Assembly (NCBI RefSeq): GCF_017562075.2
Contig: NC_054084.1
Span: 43,445,197 to 43,509,196 of the forward strand
DNA from: Anopheles merus
Taxonomy: Eukaryota; Arthropoda; Insecta; Diptera; Culicidae
DNA length: 64,000 nt
Reading direction: 5' to 3'
Position 1 is the first letter of the stretch. Each line of letters begins with the position of its first letter. The notes beneath the pieces are model-generated. The model saw only the letters and a program-made list of their open reading frames with translations. It was not told the origin of the DNA and searched no databases. This document shows, one piece after another, positions 1-13,103 of the stretch. The translations under genes were made by a program, and so were the position numbers.

Positions 1-425
1 TAAAAATAGCTTGGACTATTTCATCGGCATTCTAATTTGTCAAGGCCCAGTAATTGACACCGTATATTATATGATGACATAAGAGCAACCGATCCACGAA
101 AAAAAAAAATACCTTTGAAGGTATATCTTGTTAATTTTTCCGGGATATTCGATTCGATTCTATTAATCTTATTGTTACTAGTGGGATGCCAAACCACACA
201 GGCATATTCGAGCGTAGAGCGCACTAAACCACAGTCGAGCGTCTTTAGGCATAAGGGATCAGAAAAGTCAGCTATAATTTTACTGAGAAAACCTAACGTC
301 TTCATTGCCTTTCCAACAAACTTGATTAAATCGAAATCATTGATAGAGGAACGAGAAAACGATAAAACAGAGCATTTATCTGAACGGGAAAGCATAATTG
401 CTACACACCACTGGGATAACGAATG
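1..425 (-). mobile_element. Non-LTR retrotransposon reverse transcriptase C-terminal fragment
   Basis: The minus strand carries a roughly 135-codon open stretch that reads like the end of an insect non-LTR (LINE) reverse transcriptase. Recognisable pieces, in order, are LVRSTLEYACVVWHP, a NKINRIES segment and RCQLLGLDKLECR, the usual landmarks after the catalytic core of jockey/I-like elements. The catalytic YxDD block is not present. The reading runs off the left edge of the window, so the element may continue outside. The segment around IPEKLTRY looks slightly damaged compared with the usual IQRKLTRY. I infer a dead 5'-truncated or broken copy. The clade is not certain, but the non-LTR RT assignment is fairly secure. 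Confidence 0.7.
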
Positions 426-430
426 CAATA

Positions 431-3400
431 ATCATTAACATCATTAAGATATAATACGAAAAGAAAGGGACTAAGCAATCATTGGTGAAGTTATTCTTTT
501 GAGAATATTAGATTAAATGTTCTTATGATGCTGTATGATGTTAGTGATCAATCAGTGACTAATTGCTGCTCATACAATAAATACTATTTCTTTGATATCA
601 TTCTTACTTTCTCACTTTCTTCAAATACCTATGCTACCTGTAGAATAAACTCGCTTCAATTTAAAAGAGTTGTTTAAAAGTATTGGGGAATCATCGCTTC
701 CTTTTGATGCACACTAAAATATTCCGTAGGGCTTTTCTGACCCTCTTCCATAACGTACTAGGTTAAATAAACCCACAAACAACCTTCTTTTCTGTACCTG
801 TCTTTCTTTCTTTAAATGCCTTTTGAAGGGTACAACTTTTATGTGTATATTTATTCAAATGATCTCATACTTTCGATTTTCGGTCCAACACCGTAACAAG
901 CACCTTCGACACCAGTTGTCGGCCAAGGCCGCCTCTGCCACAAGTTCCGTTTGCTGGAACGATCTGTTAGCACGCGTTCGCAGCGGCTTTCCAGGGAAAT
1001 GACGTGAACAATGTTCTAATTATTTTTGTGTAACAAATTGGTTTGTCTTTCGAGTACAAGTATGGATGGGGAAATCGAAGAGAGGGTTGAGCTAACAAGC
1101 CGACGACGTTCAGCATTTTGGTGTACGTGCGCGAGGTGTTTGCGGGCTGTATGAGCAATCATGTCAAAAGATTGGTGACGAGTTGTTGAAACAAGGTGTT
1201 GCATCCAGAAGAGAGAGAGAGAAAGAGATAGAGAGGTCTTTTGCATAAAACGGTCGGGTGAGCGGGTTATCTTTTGGGAAAGGTTGTTTAACCACACTTT
1301 AGGGGTATTTATGGAAAAAAAGTAGCCCGCTGTTTCGTAGCATCTTTGGCACGTGCCGATCCCTCGTATCGTATGTGGGCACTTGTGAGGTGTGAATATG
1401 CCAACATCGCGGTAATGGTCTTCGCAGCATCAGCAGGGGTCCTATACTGCTGTTAATGGAGAGTATAAACGGGTAACAAATGAAACAAAATTGGGTCGAA
1501 AGCTGTATCAAATGGTGGCGCAAAACCTAAACGTTTGCCGACAGACACGCTTACGCCAAGGGTTGTCTGGCGAAATTAATTATGCATAAAAATGGTTCTT
1601 CACTCATTTGCTCAGGGGTTGGCATATGCCGTGTGGTTTCCAGGGATCATTCTAAATCTTGCCGTAGTTTTACTGAAATGTTGCTGCAAAGCCATTTCTC
1701 ACGCTCTACAGTGTTTTTATTTGTACCCTTGAATGCTAAATTATGGCTTGAGTAGTTTTAGTTGTACTAAAAGAGTGTCAACAAGGTATAGGTAATACAA
1801 TATTAGCATACTTAATGCATGTTATAGAGCTGGGAAGCTGAGAAAGCCACCTATGCTATTGAAATATTTTAATTGCTAAGCATATGGATTGTTTTACATT
1901 TCCACGTATCGTTATCCTCACATTTATGCTGTTAAACACGTATCAGTTCAGGGGCGATGATCAAGCAGTACGCAAACTAAGGGGTCGTGCACTAAATTAC
2001 CCTTCGCTCACAAGTAAATTAGCTTCTAAATCTGTCTCTGGTTTAAAAAAAATATTACAGAATCTCGCTCGACACTGCAGAACGTTCTTGTGACAGCTAA
2101 AGTTAATAAATAAGACTTATCCTATTATTTGACAACATAACTCAGCCTAGAAGACAACAATCTCATATTATTGCTCAATAACGATTAGTAAATGTCCCAA
2201 GATCGTCAATACATGGGATGATAGTAAACGGACGCAGAACGGGTGGTTGTTCAACTAGAATCGAGAAACACACACAGCGCATCTCAACAGAAAAAAAAGG
2301 ATAACACGAATGATACAAGTTGTTGGCGAAAGTCCCCAAGCAACGGACGCGATGGAAGGGGATTGTTTGTAACAACTATCGAACGAGTAGTTTCTCGAGT
2401 AATGTGTTCAATTTACTTGATTGAACTTTTATCACGTTTGGCTGCACCACCATTCATTCATTATCGGGTCGCAACTTCAAGCAAAAGACATAAAATGATA
2501 TAATCATAATGTAAACGATTTCTTCACACCGCAAGATGTAACATGTGCGGGAGAGCAGGGTCAAGCAGCATGCAAAGATAAGCAGCATTTTCGAAGAAGT
2601 TAATTTGACTAATGAACTGGTATCCTACCACACAGACATCGGAAACTGCGAATTAGTAGAAAGGCAATCCCACAAGGTATAAAATAACTATTTGTCACCT
2701 CTGGGGGTGTTTTCATAGTGCATAAATAATTTTCCATCCATGGCCTGCAGAACCACTCGCGACTACATTTATAAGTTGCTTTATTGTATAAGAGTCTTTA
2801 GCATTGGCAGCGGGAGTTACACCCTATGCGAAAAAGGGTGAACGAAACCTATAGTCTGGTTGTTCAAAAAGGTTAGATACTTTCGAAAGTAAAGGTAGGG
2901 GAGGGTTTATAAATTATTATGATGTTATGCTAAATGAACCTACCGTCTGGGTAAAAGGGTTGTGAGGGATTAAGCATGGCGACTGTTGTTTTGTCGTGAT
3001 TTGTCCGAGTACGTTAGACAGTTATGATGAAAGTTATGACTATGTACGTAAGAATAGAAATAAAATGAATCCGTTTACTGTCACTAATAATAATAGGTTT
3101 ATATGGATCACAAAAACATTATTAGATAATGATAAATTCAACTGGACCTCAGTAGTAGGATTGATTGAATGATTAATGCTAGTAGACAATGCTTGACAAC
3201 TAAAACGGAAAAATACTATTTGTAATAATTATAGAACAATTACTGTTGAATGTTTTAATTGAATAAAAAAAGATGAATTGGTGCAATAAAATGCTTAACC
3301 ATTGAACCATGCAATTAATCAATCACTTGAAATGGTAGGTTTTTATAACACTCAAATCTCAGATGTACAACTGCAACTCCCGAAAGGCTTATTAATCGAT

Positions 3401-4620
3401 GCCTTTTGTGTGCTGCATTCAAATGGTGTGAGAATCCTTGAGCAACGGTGCCACACGTCAGGGATTGTGTACGAAAAAGGAAGGAACAAACAGTAAGTTA
3501 AATGGGAAAAAGGCAATCGAAGTTTGTCAACGCGTAATTGTTTCCTCTGGGGAATTGGAGGAATGGTGATGCTTGTCACGTGTTCCGGGATTATAGGTAA
3601 ACTGTGAAAAAACGTTTGAGCCCTCTCGTTGATAACGCTACAAACTGTTTTTTTTTTTTTTTTAATGCGAATGAAGAAAGGATCTTTAGAACGGTATAAG
3701 AAACGATTTCATGAAGTCGATTATTGTAAAAGTTTTTTTTTTATCAACGACCAACAACTGCCTAACGAAACACGAAAATTAGTAAAACTTACGATAAATT
3801 TAATTTCATTACAAGCAAATGTAGTGCAAAGAAAGATGCAAATAATAGGCAAACTTTTCGCTGTTTTGCTAATCAATGATATGTCTTTAAGGTTTGATTT
3901 AAGGATTGATCTAAAGAAAAAGTCTAATCAACGTTATCAAATACCTTAAACAGAATTAAAAAGGTCTTATAGAGCTGAAAAGATTTAATTACGTGAAAAT
4001 ATGATCTAATCCTGGTCAATCTTGAGTTTGAAGTTTTACACTAATACAAAATTTTGAGTTTAGAGAACATACTGCATGACAAGGCTGCATGAAGAAAATG
4101 TTGACATTAATAATATTTTTCTCTCCCAGGATGATAACGCTCAATTGAAGAGTGTAACGGAAATTTGACATTTCAGCATGATCGTAGGATTGCAGAATAA
4201 CATTACCAGCGGAGCGAGTGTTGCTAGCCAATGGCACAGGCAATCATTAAAGAATTGACTATTTTTGATTAGCTGCGGGTGCAGCTTAGTAGTACACTGA
4301 AAAATTCTGAAAATATTATATACACAAAGAATGTATAAATAAAATATTAAACTAAAAGGAAACCGATGTAACCGGGACTCGATGCCGTCCTGCAACTGAC
4401 AGCTTTCGATATCGCAAAAACCAATTAAGGGTTTCGGGGGCGATCGGGCTACCGAGTGCGAACGACTCGATCACATCGAATCTACTAAGTGATGCGACGC
4501 GACACACACAACATCCCGTTTTATTGTATTGTGTAGAATAATAATAGTTGATCAAAGATTTGCATGTGTTCCTTGTCTAGTCTCTCAAATGGGCACCTGT
4601 TCCGAGACACAAAAAAATGA
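431..4620. other. AT-rich intergenic DNA, no gene seen
   Basis: Only short, composition-driven open frames occur here, none with a recognisable domain or plausible splice structure. There are a GA-rich run near 1211-1235 and long A/T runs (for example 3649-3663), but I see no complete element, RNA gene or promoter signature. Confidence 0.5.
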
Positions 4621-4622
4621 AT

Positions 4623-4660
4623 GGCATGTTTTTAAGGCGTTCGATCTAACGACTGTACGA
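4623..4660 (-). repeat. Degenerate SINE200-like head fragment
   Basis: The stretch resembles the part of the SINE copies at 38.9 and 60.7 kb that runs from the GGCATGTTGTTAA segment through the TTCGAT...ACGACTGTAC segment, but with several substitutions and no flanking remainder. On the minus strand this is the tRNA-related head region. It is short, so chance similarity cannot be excluded, but the order of the two blocks is the same. Confidence 0.45.
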
Positions 4661-5218
4661 CGAGTCCTCGTTAAATGTTGAAACTGCTTTAAAATTCTTT
4701 TTTATTTCATTTATTTTCGGTTAAAAGAAAGAGCTTGTTGATTTTTGTTAGCAACCGCAATCATTGTAAAACAGCTAAGATCCAAAATTGGGATGATGTT
4801 GAGAGTACTTTGAAGAGCTACTTTGAAGCTTGTTAAAATTTTCATGTTATGGACAGGATTCAATCTAGAGAGGAAGATTCGCATGGAAGACAACCGTGCA
4901 CTAGAACGCAAAACGTGCAAAGAATACCACTTTCATTATTTTATCATCAACATTCACAATACGTATTACTGGAGAATGTGAGTGTTTTCTATTTAAGATA
5001 ACCTGGAGTACAAAGTTTGTATCGTCTAATGACGACGGAGAACTTAAGTTTTCCACAGAGTTTCATAATGGTACTAAAATAAAACCAACGGCATATTCAA
5101 ACCATCGCATATTTTTAGTACAAAACAACTTTGTAGCGTTCCGTCATCATGACATCTCTAGCGATTCCGTGCCCATTAGTCATTTGAAGCGTTGCACTGG
5201 CCCTATCTGTCATCAACA

Positions 5219-6223
5219 ATGTTTGTTGTTCAAAGTGGTGCGGTAAAATTTAAGCAATTTTCGCGAAGTTTTAGTAGTTTTTCGCGTTTTGCAATTAGTT
5301 GCAGTAGGAGCACTGCCGTAGGAACTACTTCGCCACTATGTGGCAAACACTCGCCGCGTACTCTGGCCGCGTGGCCGCCAAGCACAGTCAGTGCCTTCGG
5401 CGGCTCGCCGATGGTAAACAACAATCACAACATTGTGCAAATGCGATGGAACTCCACCGATGAACAATCTTCCCGTCAGCGGATTCGCAAAAGACCCATG
5501 CTGATGGATTTCCCGCAGCTGGTGTGGCCTTCGGTGATAAAAACCATCCGGAATTGGATCATGGTTCACTTCATCATCCGGCCGTACTTCGACCGGGAGT
5601 TTTCCCTTCCCGAATTCATTCAGGGAACGAAACAAGCTTTGCAGGTTTGTTTCCTAGTCTCGGACCATGGCTGTTTAAGGAGTACCGCATGCTTACGAAA
5701 TCTTTTTTTATGCTTTCAGGTTGTATCTTCATCGCTTGCCGGGGGCGAAGTGAAGCAGTTGGAAGGATTGGTTGACCGAGCGGCCTTAGCGGATCTAAAA
5801 CAGTCACTAGCAAAAATGTCCGTCGCCGAACGATATGACATACAGGTGGAGAAAGAGGATGTATATTTCTCCTTTCCCTACCAGGTCGGCGTAATGTTTG
5901 ACGAATCGAACGACGACAGCCAGAAGCGGTTCGTTGAAATAACGATGGTTTTCCACGTGCTGAGAGGCCTCAAGGGAATGATCGAACGCGGTGAAACGGT
6001 CCCGCTGAATGTGGGGTAAGTCGGTGGTCGTGGCAGTTTAATCCATCGAATGCAGAGTTTCTCATTATCGAACCTTACCTCGCGCAGGGTCCTGCCAGAA
6101 TTCCGGGACAAGATTAGCATCTGCAACTATCGTTTCATCAAGGAGTTTACCAAAGGCGTCGACTCGGACTGGACTGTGAATGTAGTAAATCACTTCAAGC
6201 CAAGTGACTACGTCGAAGAATAA
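5219..6223 (+). CDS. MAIP1: m-AAA protease-interacting protein 1 (Tim44-like domain), mitochondrial
   Basis: Three exons (5219-5644, 5720-6015, 6088-6223) with canonical GT...AG introns of 75 and 72 bp give a 285-residue protein. In mammals MAIP1 binds the matrix AAA protease and helps mitochondrial protein processing, including that of EMRE. The first about 35 residues (FKQFSRSFSSFSRFA) are Ser/Arg-rich and almost free of acidic residues, as in a matrix presequence. The remainder matches the family: RPYFDREFSLPEFIQGTKQA, then a helical segment, then FVEITMVFHVLRG, and a C-terminal RFIKEFTKGVDSDWTV block typical of the Tim44-like fold. The start is the first ATG; the frame is open nine codons further upstream from a TTG but without an ATG. 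Intron 1 is a multiple of three with no stop. The family call is strong; the species-specific function is inferred. Confidence 0.88.
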
Positions 6224-6317
6224 CCGTACCTGTTCTAACGACAACGCAACGAAACACCTCAAACCGGATCACGATGGGAACCACAGCCGGACAGAAGCGC
6301 GCTGTATGTAGCAAACA

Positions 6318-6323
6318 AATAAA
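6318..6323 (+). promoter_or_regulatory. Poly(A) signal of MAIP1
   Basis: A canonical AATAAA lies 95 bases after the MAIP1 stop codon, giving a short 3' UTR. No other canonical signal is closer. Confidence 0.6.
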
Positions 6324-7660
6324 GAAGACAAAAGTGTATGTCCCCTCGGTGGATGATTAGTGTAGGCGGTGGCAAGTGTGATAAGTGGTCAGCGCAACAA
6401 TATCGCTGATAAGCAAACCGTGGTCAAAATATCATGATACTATTGAATCCGATTTGCTACCGAAATATGAAAACCAGTTTCTGTTGATGCTGTCAAATTC
6501 GGAACAAAGGTAAATTTTGATAGATAACGAATTTATATTTATCTGGCGCTTGCAAAACGGACCCCATGTTCCAGGCTTTCCATCTCTATTGTATGGAAAG
6601 CTATCTTCGCGACCTAGAACGGTTACGAGGTTCATCAAACCCCGCGCAGACGAGAAGCAATGCTCCATTATTCTTATCAAATTCCTTGTCCAAGTCCAAG
6701 GACTTTTGCTTGATGGTCTCTCGTAACGTCCCTTTCAAAAGACCAGATGGCCAGAGTTTCAAATGTGTGCGGCGTACGGTGGCGCTGGTAAAAAGAACAG
6801 CTTGGACTCGTTCCATGCGGTTCATTGAATTGCAAGTCGGGCATCGGTTCATGCGTCATTTACTTGCCACAAGACAACTAGCACCTGTAGAGAAGTGCAT
6901 CTATGCGTCCCAGTTCCGCGTCGAAAGCGTGCCGGTAGTTGGTATTTTTCCTGATGATAATCATCTTCAGTGACAATGTGGCGAATGTAGTGAATAGAAT
7001 AGAACACACTTTCACATGCGCGAAGATCGTGACTGAAGACGTCTCTGGAACCCCTTGAAAGGCTGCTGCAAGGACAAACATTTCTAAACACGATTACGGC
7101 ATACAGCAGTAGCAGGAAACCGGCCGCACATAATCTTCGCGCGTATGTGACCCACTAATGGCACGCGTTCGATGGCGCATCACACATTATGTACTTTCTT
7201 TTCGATTTCAAAACGCTTCTCGCGACTATTACTGCAAGCGAATGCGCCGTTGAGCATCGCTATGTGTTCAGCGCCTCACGATGAGATGGCTTCTTGTCCA
7301 CACATTAGCCAGTGCACTAGTTTTTTTAGAGAAGCAATATTTGCACTCGGTTTTATACACCCCGTCAGACTTAGAGCACCAACTAAGCGAGAGTAAAAAG
7401 AAAACGAAACTCGGCAATGATTATGTGTTTTGCGAGCAACGCGATGTAACGCATACTATGAAACCATCAGCTGCTATACAGCGCCGCACAAGTCTAGCGG
7501 GGCACTCTACTCTGGCCGATGATAATGTGTCTCCCTTTCTGCAACTGATAAGGGGCCACCAGCCGTGGGTCCTCACACGGCGCTGGAACCAGCCCAACGC
7601 CGGCCGGGCTGTTTCAATACGTCCAACGGCCTCGTAGCGAGCGGTTGCGCGATTCCGCAG
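6324..7660. other. Intergenic DNA between MAIP1 and the candidate nocturnin promoter
   Basis: Several short open frames overlap on both strands here, but none shows a domain, a conserved motif or consistent splice sites. GC content is higher than in the left flank, and the stretch probably includes upstream regulatory DNA for the next transcription unit. Confidence 0.4.
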
Positions 7661-7673
7661 ATTCCGCAGTCCA

Positions 7674-7997
7674 TTTAAAAGCCACGCCACGCTCGGTCGC
7701 GCACCGGTAGTAGTTGGTTGTTGTTCTGTGGGAAGTGTGTGCAAGTCAGTTGTGGTAACATTGAAGCGAAAATCACTTAGAAATAACCCAAACCCCGAAA
7801 CTGTGCGAAACTCCGGGATCAAAGTCTAAAGATCAGTGAGTCAAGGTGATAGCACATTGCGCCGCTGCTGATCGCCCAAAGTGTGATAAGTTTAGCGTAC
7901 CAGATACACACAACCACACGGCAATAAATCTTCACAGAGTGCTTACACTGATCGATCACCGCGCGGTAATGACAGGAGGAGCATTTCTCTAAAGCAG
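7674..7997 (+). promoter_or_regulatory. Candidate core promoter and noncoding first exon
   Basis: A TATA-like TTTAAAAG (7674-7681) lies about 30 bases before a likely initiation zone near 7705-7710, and an Inr-like TCAGTT lies at 7746-7751. The following DNA has no long coding frame and ends in a perfect donor, AAAGCAG|GTAAGT, with the last exon base at 7997. This is the look of an insect 5' untranslated exon. The nearest downstream plus-strand gene is nocturnin, so it may be a distal nocturnin promoter; an unrelated noncoding transcript is also possible. The sequence alone shows only the TATA-like box, Inr and donor. Confidence 0.35.
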
Positions 7998-10900
7998 GTA
8001 AGTTGGAGTACCAGTTTGAAATTTCGCTCAGCAATTTAGCATCATGTGAACCAAACGTGATAGAGTGCGCGTGTGCTGTTGCACAAAGTAAAGGATATGC
8101 CTATTGTTTTTACCCCACGTTCCGTGTGTCCAGCGTGTTTACGGTACTTGTGTGTTTCTTGGTTGTAGCTGATAATACAGTCGATAGACGACGAACCTAC
8201 GCGGGCTTATCGGAGTGCTTTATGGGAATCGTACCTAGAAGGAGAATCTGGTTGAAACTAGTTACAGCCGGCACAAATGCGGCAGTTTTGTGGTCAAATT
8301 TTTGCGCGAACATTCATGCCAATTCATCTGCCTTTCTTATCAGGCTTTCTCATGAGCCAGACTCCAGTGCAAATATTACCGAACTGGAACACATCCGTCC
8401 CAGGAGCGGGCAATTATTTACGCAGAGAGCATTTACGGTGTTTGGTTTCTAAGTGAACAGTACGCGTGAAACCATTACTACTCGTTAGAGTTGGAAAAAT
8501 CGATCATAAATTGATCACCGTCACTGCGTGCGCACCGTTCGACCAGTATCGGTAACAAGTTGGTAAAGTAAATTAAGCAGCGAAGTGAATAGATTGATAT
8601 CCTACTAACTTCATCAGCGCCAAACCAAGGCAAGATTCCTTGTACGGGGAGGGTTAGTGATTGCATCGGAGCAGTAGTTTCAATGTCTCATTGTAGATGA
8701 TTTAGAAGGCGTACGATCATGTCCACATGTCACGAGAAGCAGACCTGAAGTACACATTCAAACAAAGCTTGTCCGATTTCCGTTATTAACGAGACACATC
8801 TGAGCTGTGATTGGACGTTCGATCGATTTTTAAATCAGAGTTAACTCACTCCATCAAACGACCCTTCGGTCCAGTACCCTTTACAAGTGTACTGCCACTC
8901 TGGAGTGGGATGTGAATGAAACGAACGAACTTGCGGCATTCAAGGAAACACATTGCCAAAACAAACCCATCAAAAGCTACTCCCAAGGACGTTCGTTTAC
9001 GGCCGGCTTATCTTCGCCTTGTTGTGGGTTAGCCTGATGGGCTGACCTTTTCCTCCCGACGAGGGAGAGGTTATCTGCCCCAGAAAACCGGACATTGGCA
9101 CCAAGATTGCGTGAACTGCAGGAGAAATACCGGCAATAACAATTAAATCTAAAATCAAAGAAAGAAAATGCGCAGTGGAAGTGGATAGAGGAACGAGTAA
9201 ACGCGCGTTCACTACTCCAGATGAAGAGGATTACCTCTAACCGTCCTCTCCCCATAAACCGTCTTCTCGTCATGACCTTCAGGCAATTAGTAACAAACGG
9301 CACTCACACTATAGCCGCATTAAGCAGGAAGTTCAGCCAACTTGCCATCCCGGCGACATAATCACACCTTCTTTGACCCCGCGTGCAATCACACTTACAT
9401 GCCCTTCCTCTTTGTACGCGGGATCTTGTGCAGAAAACGATGCATCACTCACGGCGAGCGCCGAAAGAAGCAAGAAGAAAGAAGAAACGATTGAAGAATA
9501 ATGAGCGTCAACAGCAATTTATCGCGCGCCGCTTAACCGTCTGGGGTGGGTTTGGCTTTTCCTCCCACCCGTACCGGGCCGGTTTTTGCACCGGTTCAAA
9601 CGGCATCAGTTGTAAGTGTGCCCGAGGACCGGGTATGATTGTACAAGTGAGTGAGCACAGTGTGCAATTGCAACGCTTTAAATCGTTTGATGCATACTGT
9701 TCCTGTATCAGCCCCCTCGTTTATAAAACAGAAGCCTAGACAATTACTCATTTATGCAGAAAAAAAAAACGTTTTCATCATCTTTTTTTGCAACTTTGTT
9801 TGTTGCTCTCTTGCTAGACGGTAAATTGTCCCGGGAAAGCTATGGGAGCTTTTTCAAAAATCGTGCATAATCATCGTTCAAAGGAGATGATGGATGTGTA
9901 GCGTTCATTAGTGAGTCATTTACACAGTCGCAATCAAGTAGAATTTCAACAGCTCTTTGGACCAGGGGTTTGCAAAGTCGGGTCTGTGGAGCAGTTGTTA
10001 GTAAAATCTGCATCAATCCCGTGGCAAAGTTTTGCCAATTGATTTGGATGAATGCAAGAAATGGAACCATACGAGCATATATTAAATTGAAATTTTCTAG
10101 ATTTGAAGCTGATGAAAGGAGTTCTCATTAATGAGACAATATTTCTGTTGCCAATTAATCTATAATAATAACAAATATAACTACAAAAAATAATAACAAT
10201 TGAAATAAAGTCTTACCTTGCTTGAAAGTGAACGTGACTTTAGGGTAATTTGGCAATATTTCATTAAATATTTATCAGATCATGGCTTATCGTACACCAA
10301 AAGAAAGGATATTCAATTCCCAAACTATTTAGTTCGTAAAACATATTGAAATAATGAATTAAATATATTTCCTTGTGATTTCCCTTTGACAATTATTTTT
10401 CACCGTGAACAAAGCGGGGAATCACAAGGAAATGCATTTAATTTATTAATACAACATTTTCATAGTCTAGATAGTCGGGAAATTGAATATTCTTCATTTT
10501 GGTATACTATGAGCCAAATTCTGATAAAATTTTTATTGAAATATAGCAGAAAACCCCAACATTTCGCGTTCATTTTCACTGAGGCTCTAACGCATGCTTT
10601 AGAGAAAAAATGTTTGAAGGCGTGAAGAGAAATTTAAAAGTCCATGCTTTTGTAATTATTTAAATTAAAACATTTAATGCTCTGTACTTAAAAGCTCTCA
10701 CACATTCTAGCGACATCTTTCAGCTCTTTACTGATTTTTAAAATAATATAATAAAACGAAACGATTTAAAAGTAAAAGGCCCTTTGTTAAACGTTTGATG
10801 ATCCCTGCAATAGACTGTCTGGCGTGTGTGGTCAATCACACTTTTTATATCATTATAAAGTACAATACAAAAAAACTGTTATGATCTTTTCCCTTTTGAG

Positions 10901-12438
10901 CAATGTTACAAACATCAAACAAAAAGCATGAACATTCTCGGTGTAAATCTTGTGAAATCTTCCAGGGGTAGCATTTAAGTGGATTAGGGAGCAAAAACCA
11001 GCAGAGCGACTCATCCTCTGTACCGGGGCGTTCGGTCAAATGAAAGGCACTTCGTATAGACGAGATCGACAACGATCTTTCCGTCCTATCGTGACAGCGT
11101 TTCGTCAAAGGTCCCACCAGGACACGATATATGATCGTGCCGCCGTGATTCAACGTTGCTGATAACCGCCCCGTTGGTCGAATGTCCACACCGTGATTCG
11201 AAAGATAATGCATCACCGTGCACAGGTCGGATGCGCCAACATTGTTAACCGGGAAGGGTCTCTCCCTCCCCAAAGAAGATTCAGATATCCCTAGGGTTGA
11301 TCTGACTCAAGGTGAACCGTTCCTGTCAGGTCCCTTCTCCTCCGTACGCTAGAACACCGCCAACGACAACGAAAACAACAGTTACCGGTAAAAAGAAGGA
11401 ACACGCTGCTACCGTGCGCAAGTGATTAAGCATAATCGTGACGGAGCGCTCACTTTTATCAAATCGGTCAGCTCCAACTGCCGCAGAACAATGACGGCGT
11501 TGTGGTGGCCCATACATACGGCAACAAGGAAAACGTGACCTGATTCCTTAATGTTTGCGCCACCACGGGAACGTCCATGCTTCTTCGCTGACGTGATCCA
11601 TTCCGCGTTTCCCCCAAACAAATATTTGATAACTGTAGTCCCTTCTACTGCACACATCACCTTAAGAAGCTTCCTTCCGTACAATACGCTGTCCGCCCTG
11701 CAGGCTAGGTTGATCAACCGTCAACACAGTTAGGCAAATTAGACGCCCGTCTAAACTTTCCATAAAACTGCTGGCCCTTTTATGTTGGGACTTTTCCTGC
11801 CCTTCCGAAGGGATCACAGCTGTTCTCGGAGCGCTGCTATCAACGAGTTATGTCTGCGGCCGGCAGCCATCGTACCGGTGATAAGCATAACAGCCGGCTT
11901 CGAGCGGCTACTAGAAAAAACTAGTATTTGCCGCCGAAGGGCCATTACGCAGGGCCACGTTGTTTACAATCGGGGCACCAAACCAGAGTAATTGTGAAGC
12001 AACATTGCTGTAACAAGACGTTCCGTTGGCAAGAGCGAAGGGTGGACAGACGAAGAGTGAGTAGGTGTTTACCATCCGTGCCACTTGTGGTCCGACTTGT
12101 TTTCGTCGTTTGATGATGATTCATCAGAACGGTCAAATTGATAAAAGAGATTTAGAATCAACTAACAATTGCGTCTGTGTGTGCATAAGTGTGCAAGATT
12201 TGTGGATATTTTACGCAAAGAAAGAACAAAAAAATCATTTGAATTCAACCGTCCATTCTATCCCATGTTGATCACGATCGCGGAGCGTACGACACCTCAC
12301 AAGCAACGTTTTACTGTTGTCGGCATTTAAGATCGGACACGTCATTTACAAAATGTGCAAACATAAGTTCTCAAAAACAAATTGTATATCTATGTGTGCT
12401 GGAACTATATTTATGTAAATTATTTATTTATGTTTATA
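7998..12438. other. Intron or intergenic DNA, no gene seen
   Basis: The longest open frame starting near 8.0 kb (149 codons) lies across the donor at 7998 and has no recognisable content. From about 10.1 to 10.8 kb the DNA becomes strongly AT-rich. Nothing else could be supported. Confidence 0.4.
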
Positions 12439-13103
12439 TACAGTGGCTCACTTGATGCTACAGCTGCATAGAATTTGTTAATTATAATTACTCATACCGT
12501 ATTTTTTCACAAGGCAGCCTTGTCCTTTTATGAAAATTATGTTACCTTTGGATCTATCAATTCATGTAATGATCTATTCAACTCGAAATAGGTCATGAAG
12601 AATGAATTTGGATATTCTTTAGTATTACAAAATACGTATCTCCATAGTAACGATGAATAGATTAAGATAATAGAAAAAAATCAAATTATTTATTTATCTT
12701 GTCTACCAGTTGGCGTTGACTTCAAAACGCTTGCCTGATAATACTTCGACCGAGTGTATGACATGGGATCATTAACCATTGATTCATTTTGTCTTTTGCT
12801 TGAATGCATTTTACGGTAGCTTGAGGAGCCATCGATCCTTGTTGCTCATGAAGACTAAATAATTACCTCATAGGTGATATATTTGGCCTTGTATTCATAG
12901 CTTTGTATTCACAAGTGTTTTGTACACTTTGGCTAATATATAACACACCAAGTACGATAAGATAAGATGCATTTATTAAATTGATGTGAAATTGATGCTC
13001 AGAAAGAAGATACAAGATACTTGCAAAAAAAAAAAAATCTGCGAAAAAATCAGAGTTGATCATCAATAGATAGAGAGTACCATCAATTTAGTGAACCACT
13101 GTG
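12439..13103 (-). mobile_element. Degenerate Tc1/mariner-type element with terminal inverted repeats
   Basis: The left end reads TACAGTGGCTCACTTGATG and the right end, reverse-complemented, reads CACAGTGGTTCACTAAATTGATG, each next to a TA, as expected for Tc1/mariner insertion. The element is about 665 bp, much shorter than an intact 1.3-1.7 kb copy, so it is internally deleted. On the minus strand around 12695-12860 there is a broken frame whose end looks like the C-terminus of a Tc1-type transposase, interrupted by stops. A related fragment lies at 32783-33140. Non-autonomous and dead by inspection. Confidence 0.65.

Noticed and set aside
21..428. Left-edge minus-strand frame as an intact host gene
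   Set aside because: Content is clearly reverse transcriptase C-terminus, partial and lacking the catalytic core.
8003..8452. 149-codon frame after the 7998 donor
   Set aside because: Begins with TTG, directly follows a strong splice donor, and has no recognisable content; judged intronic.
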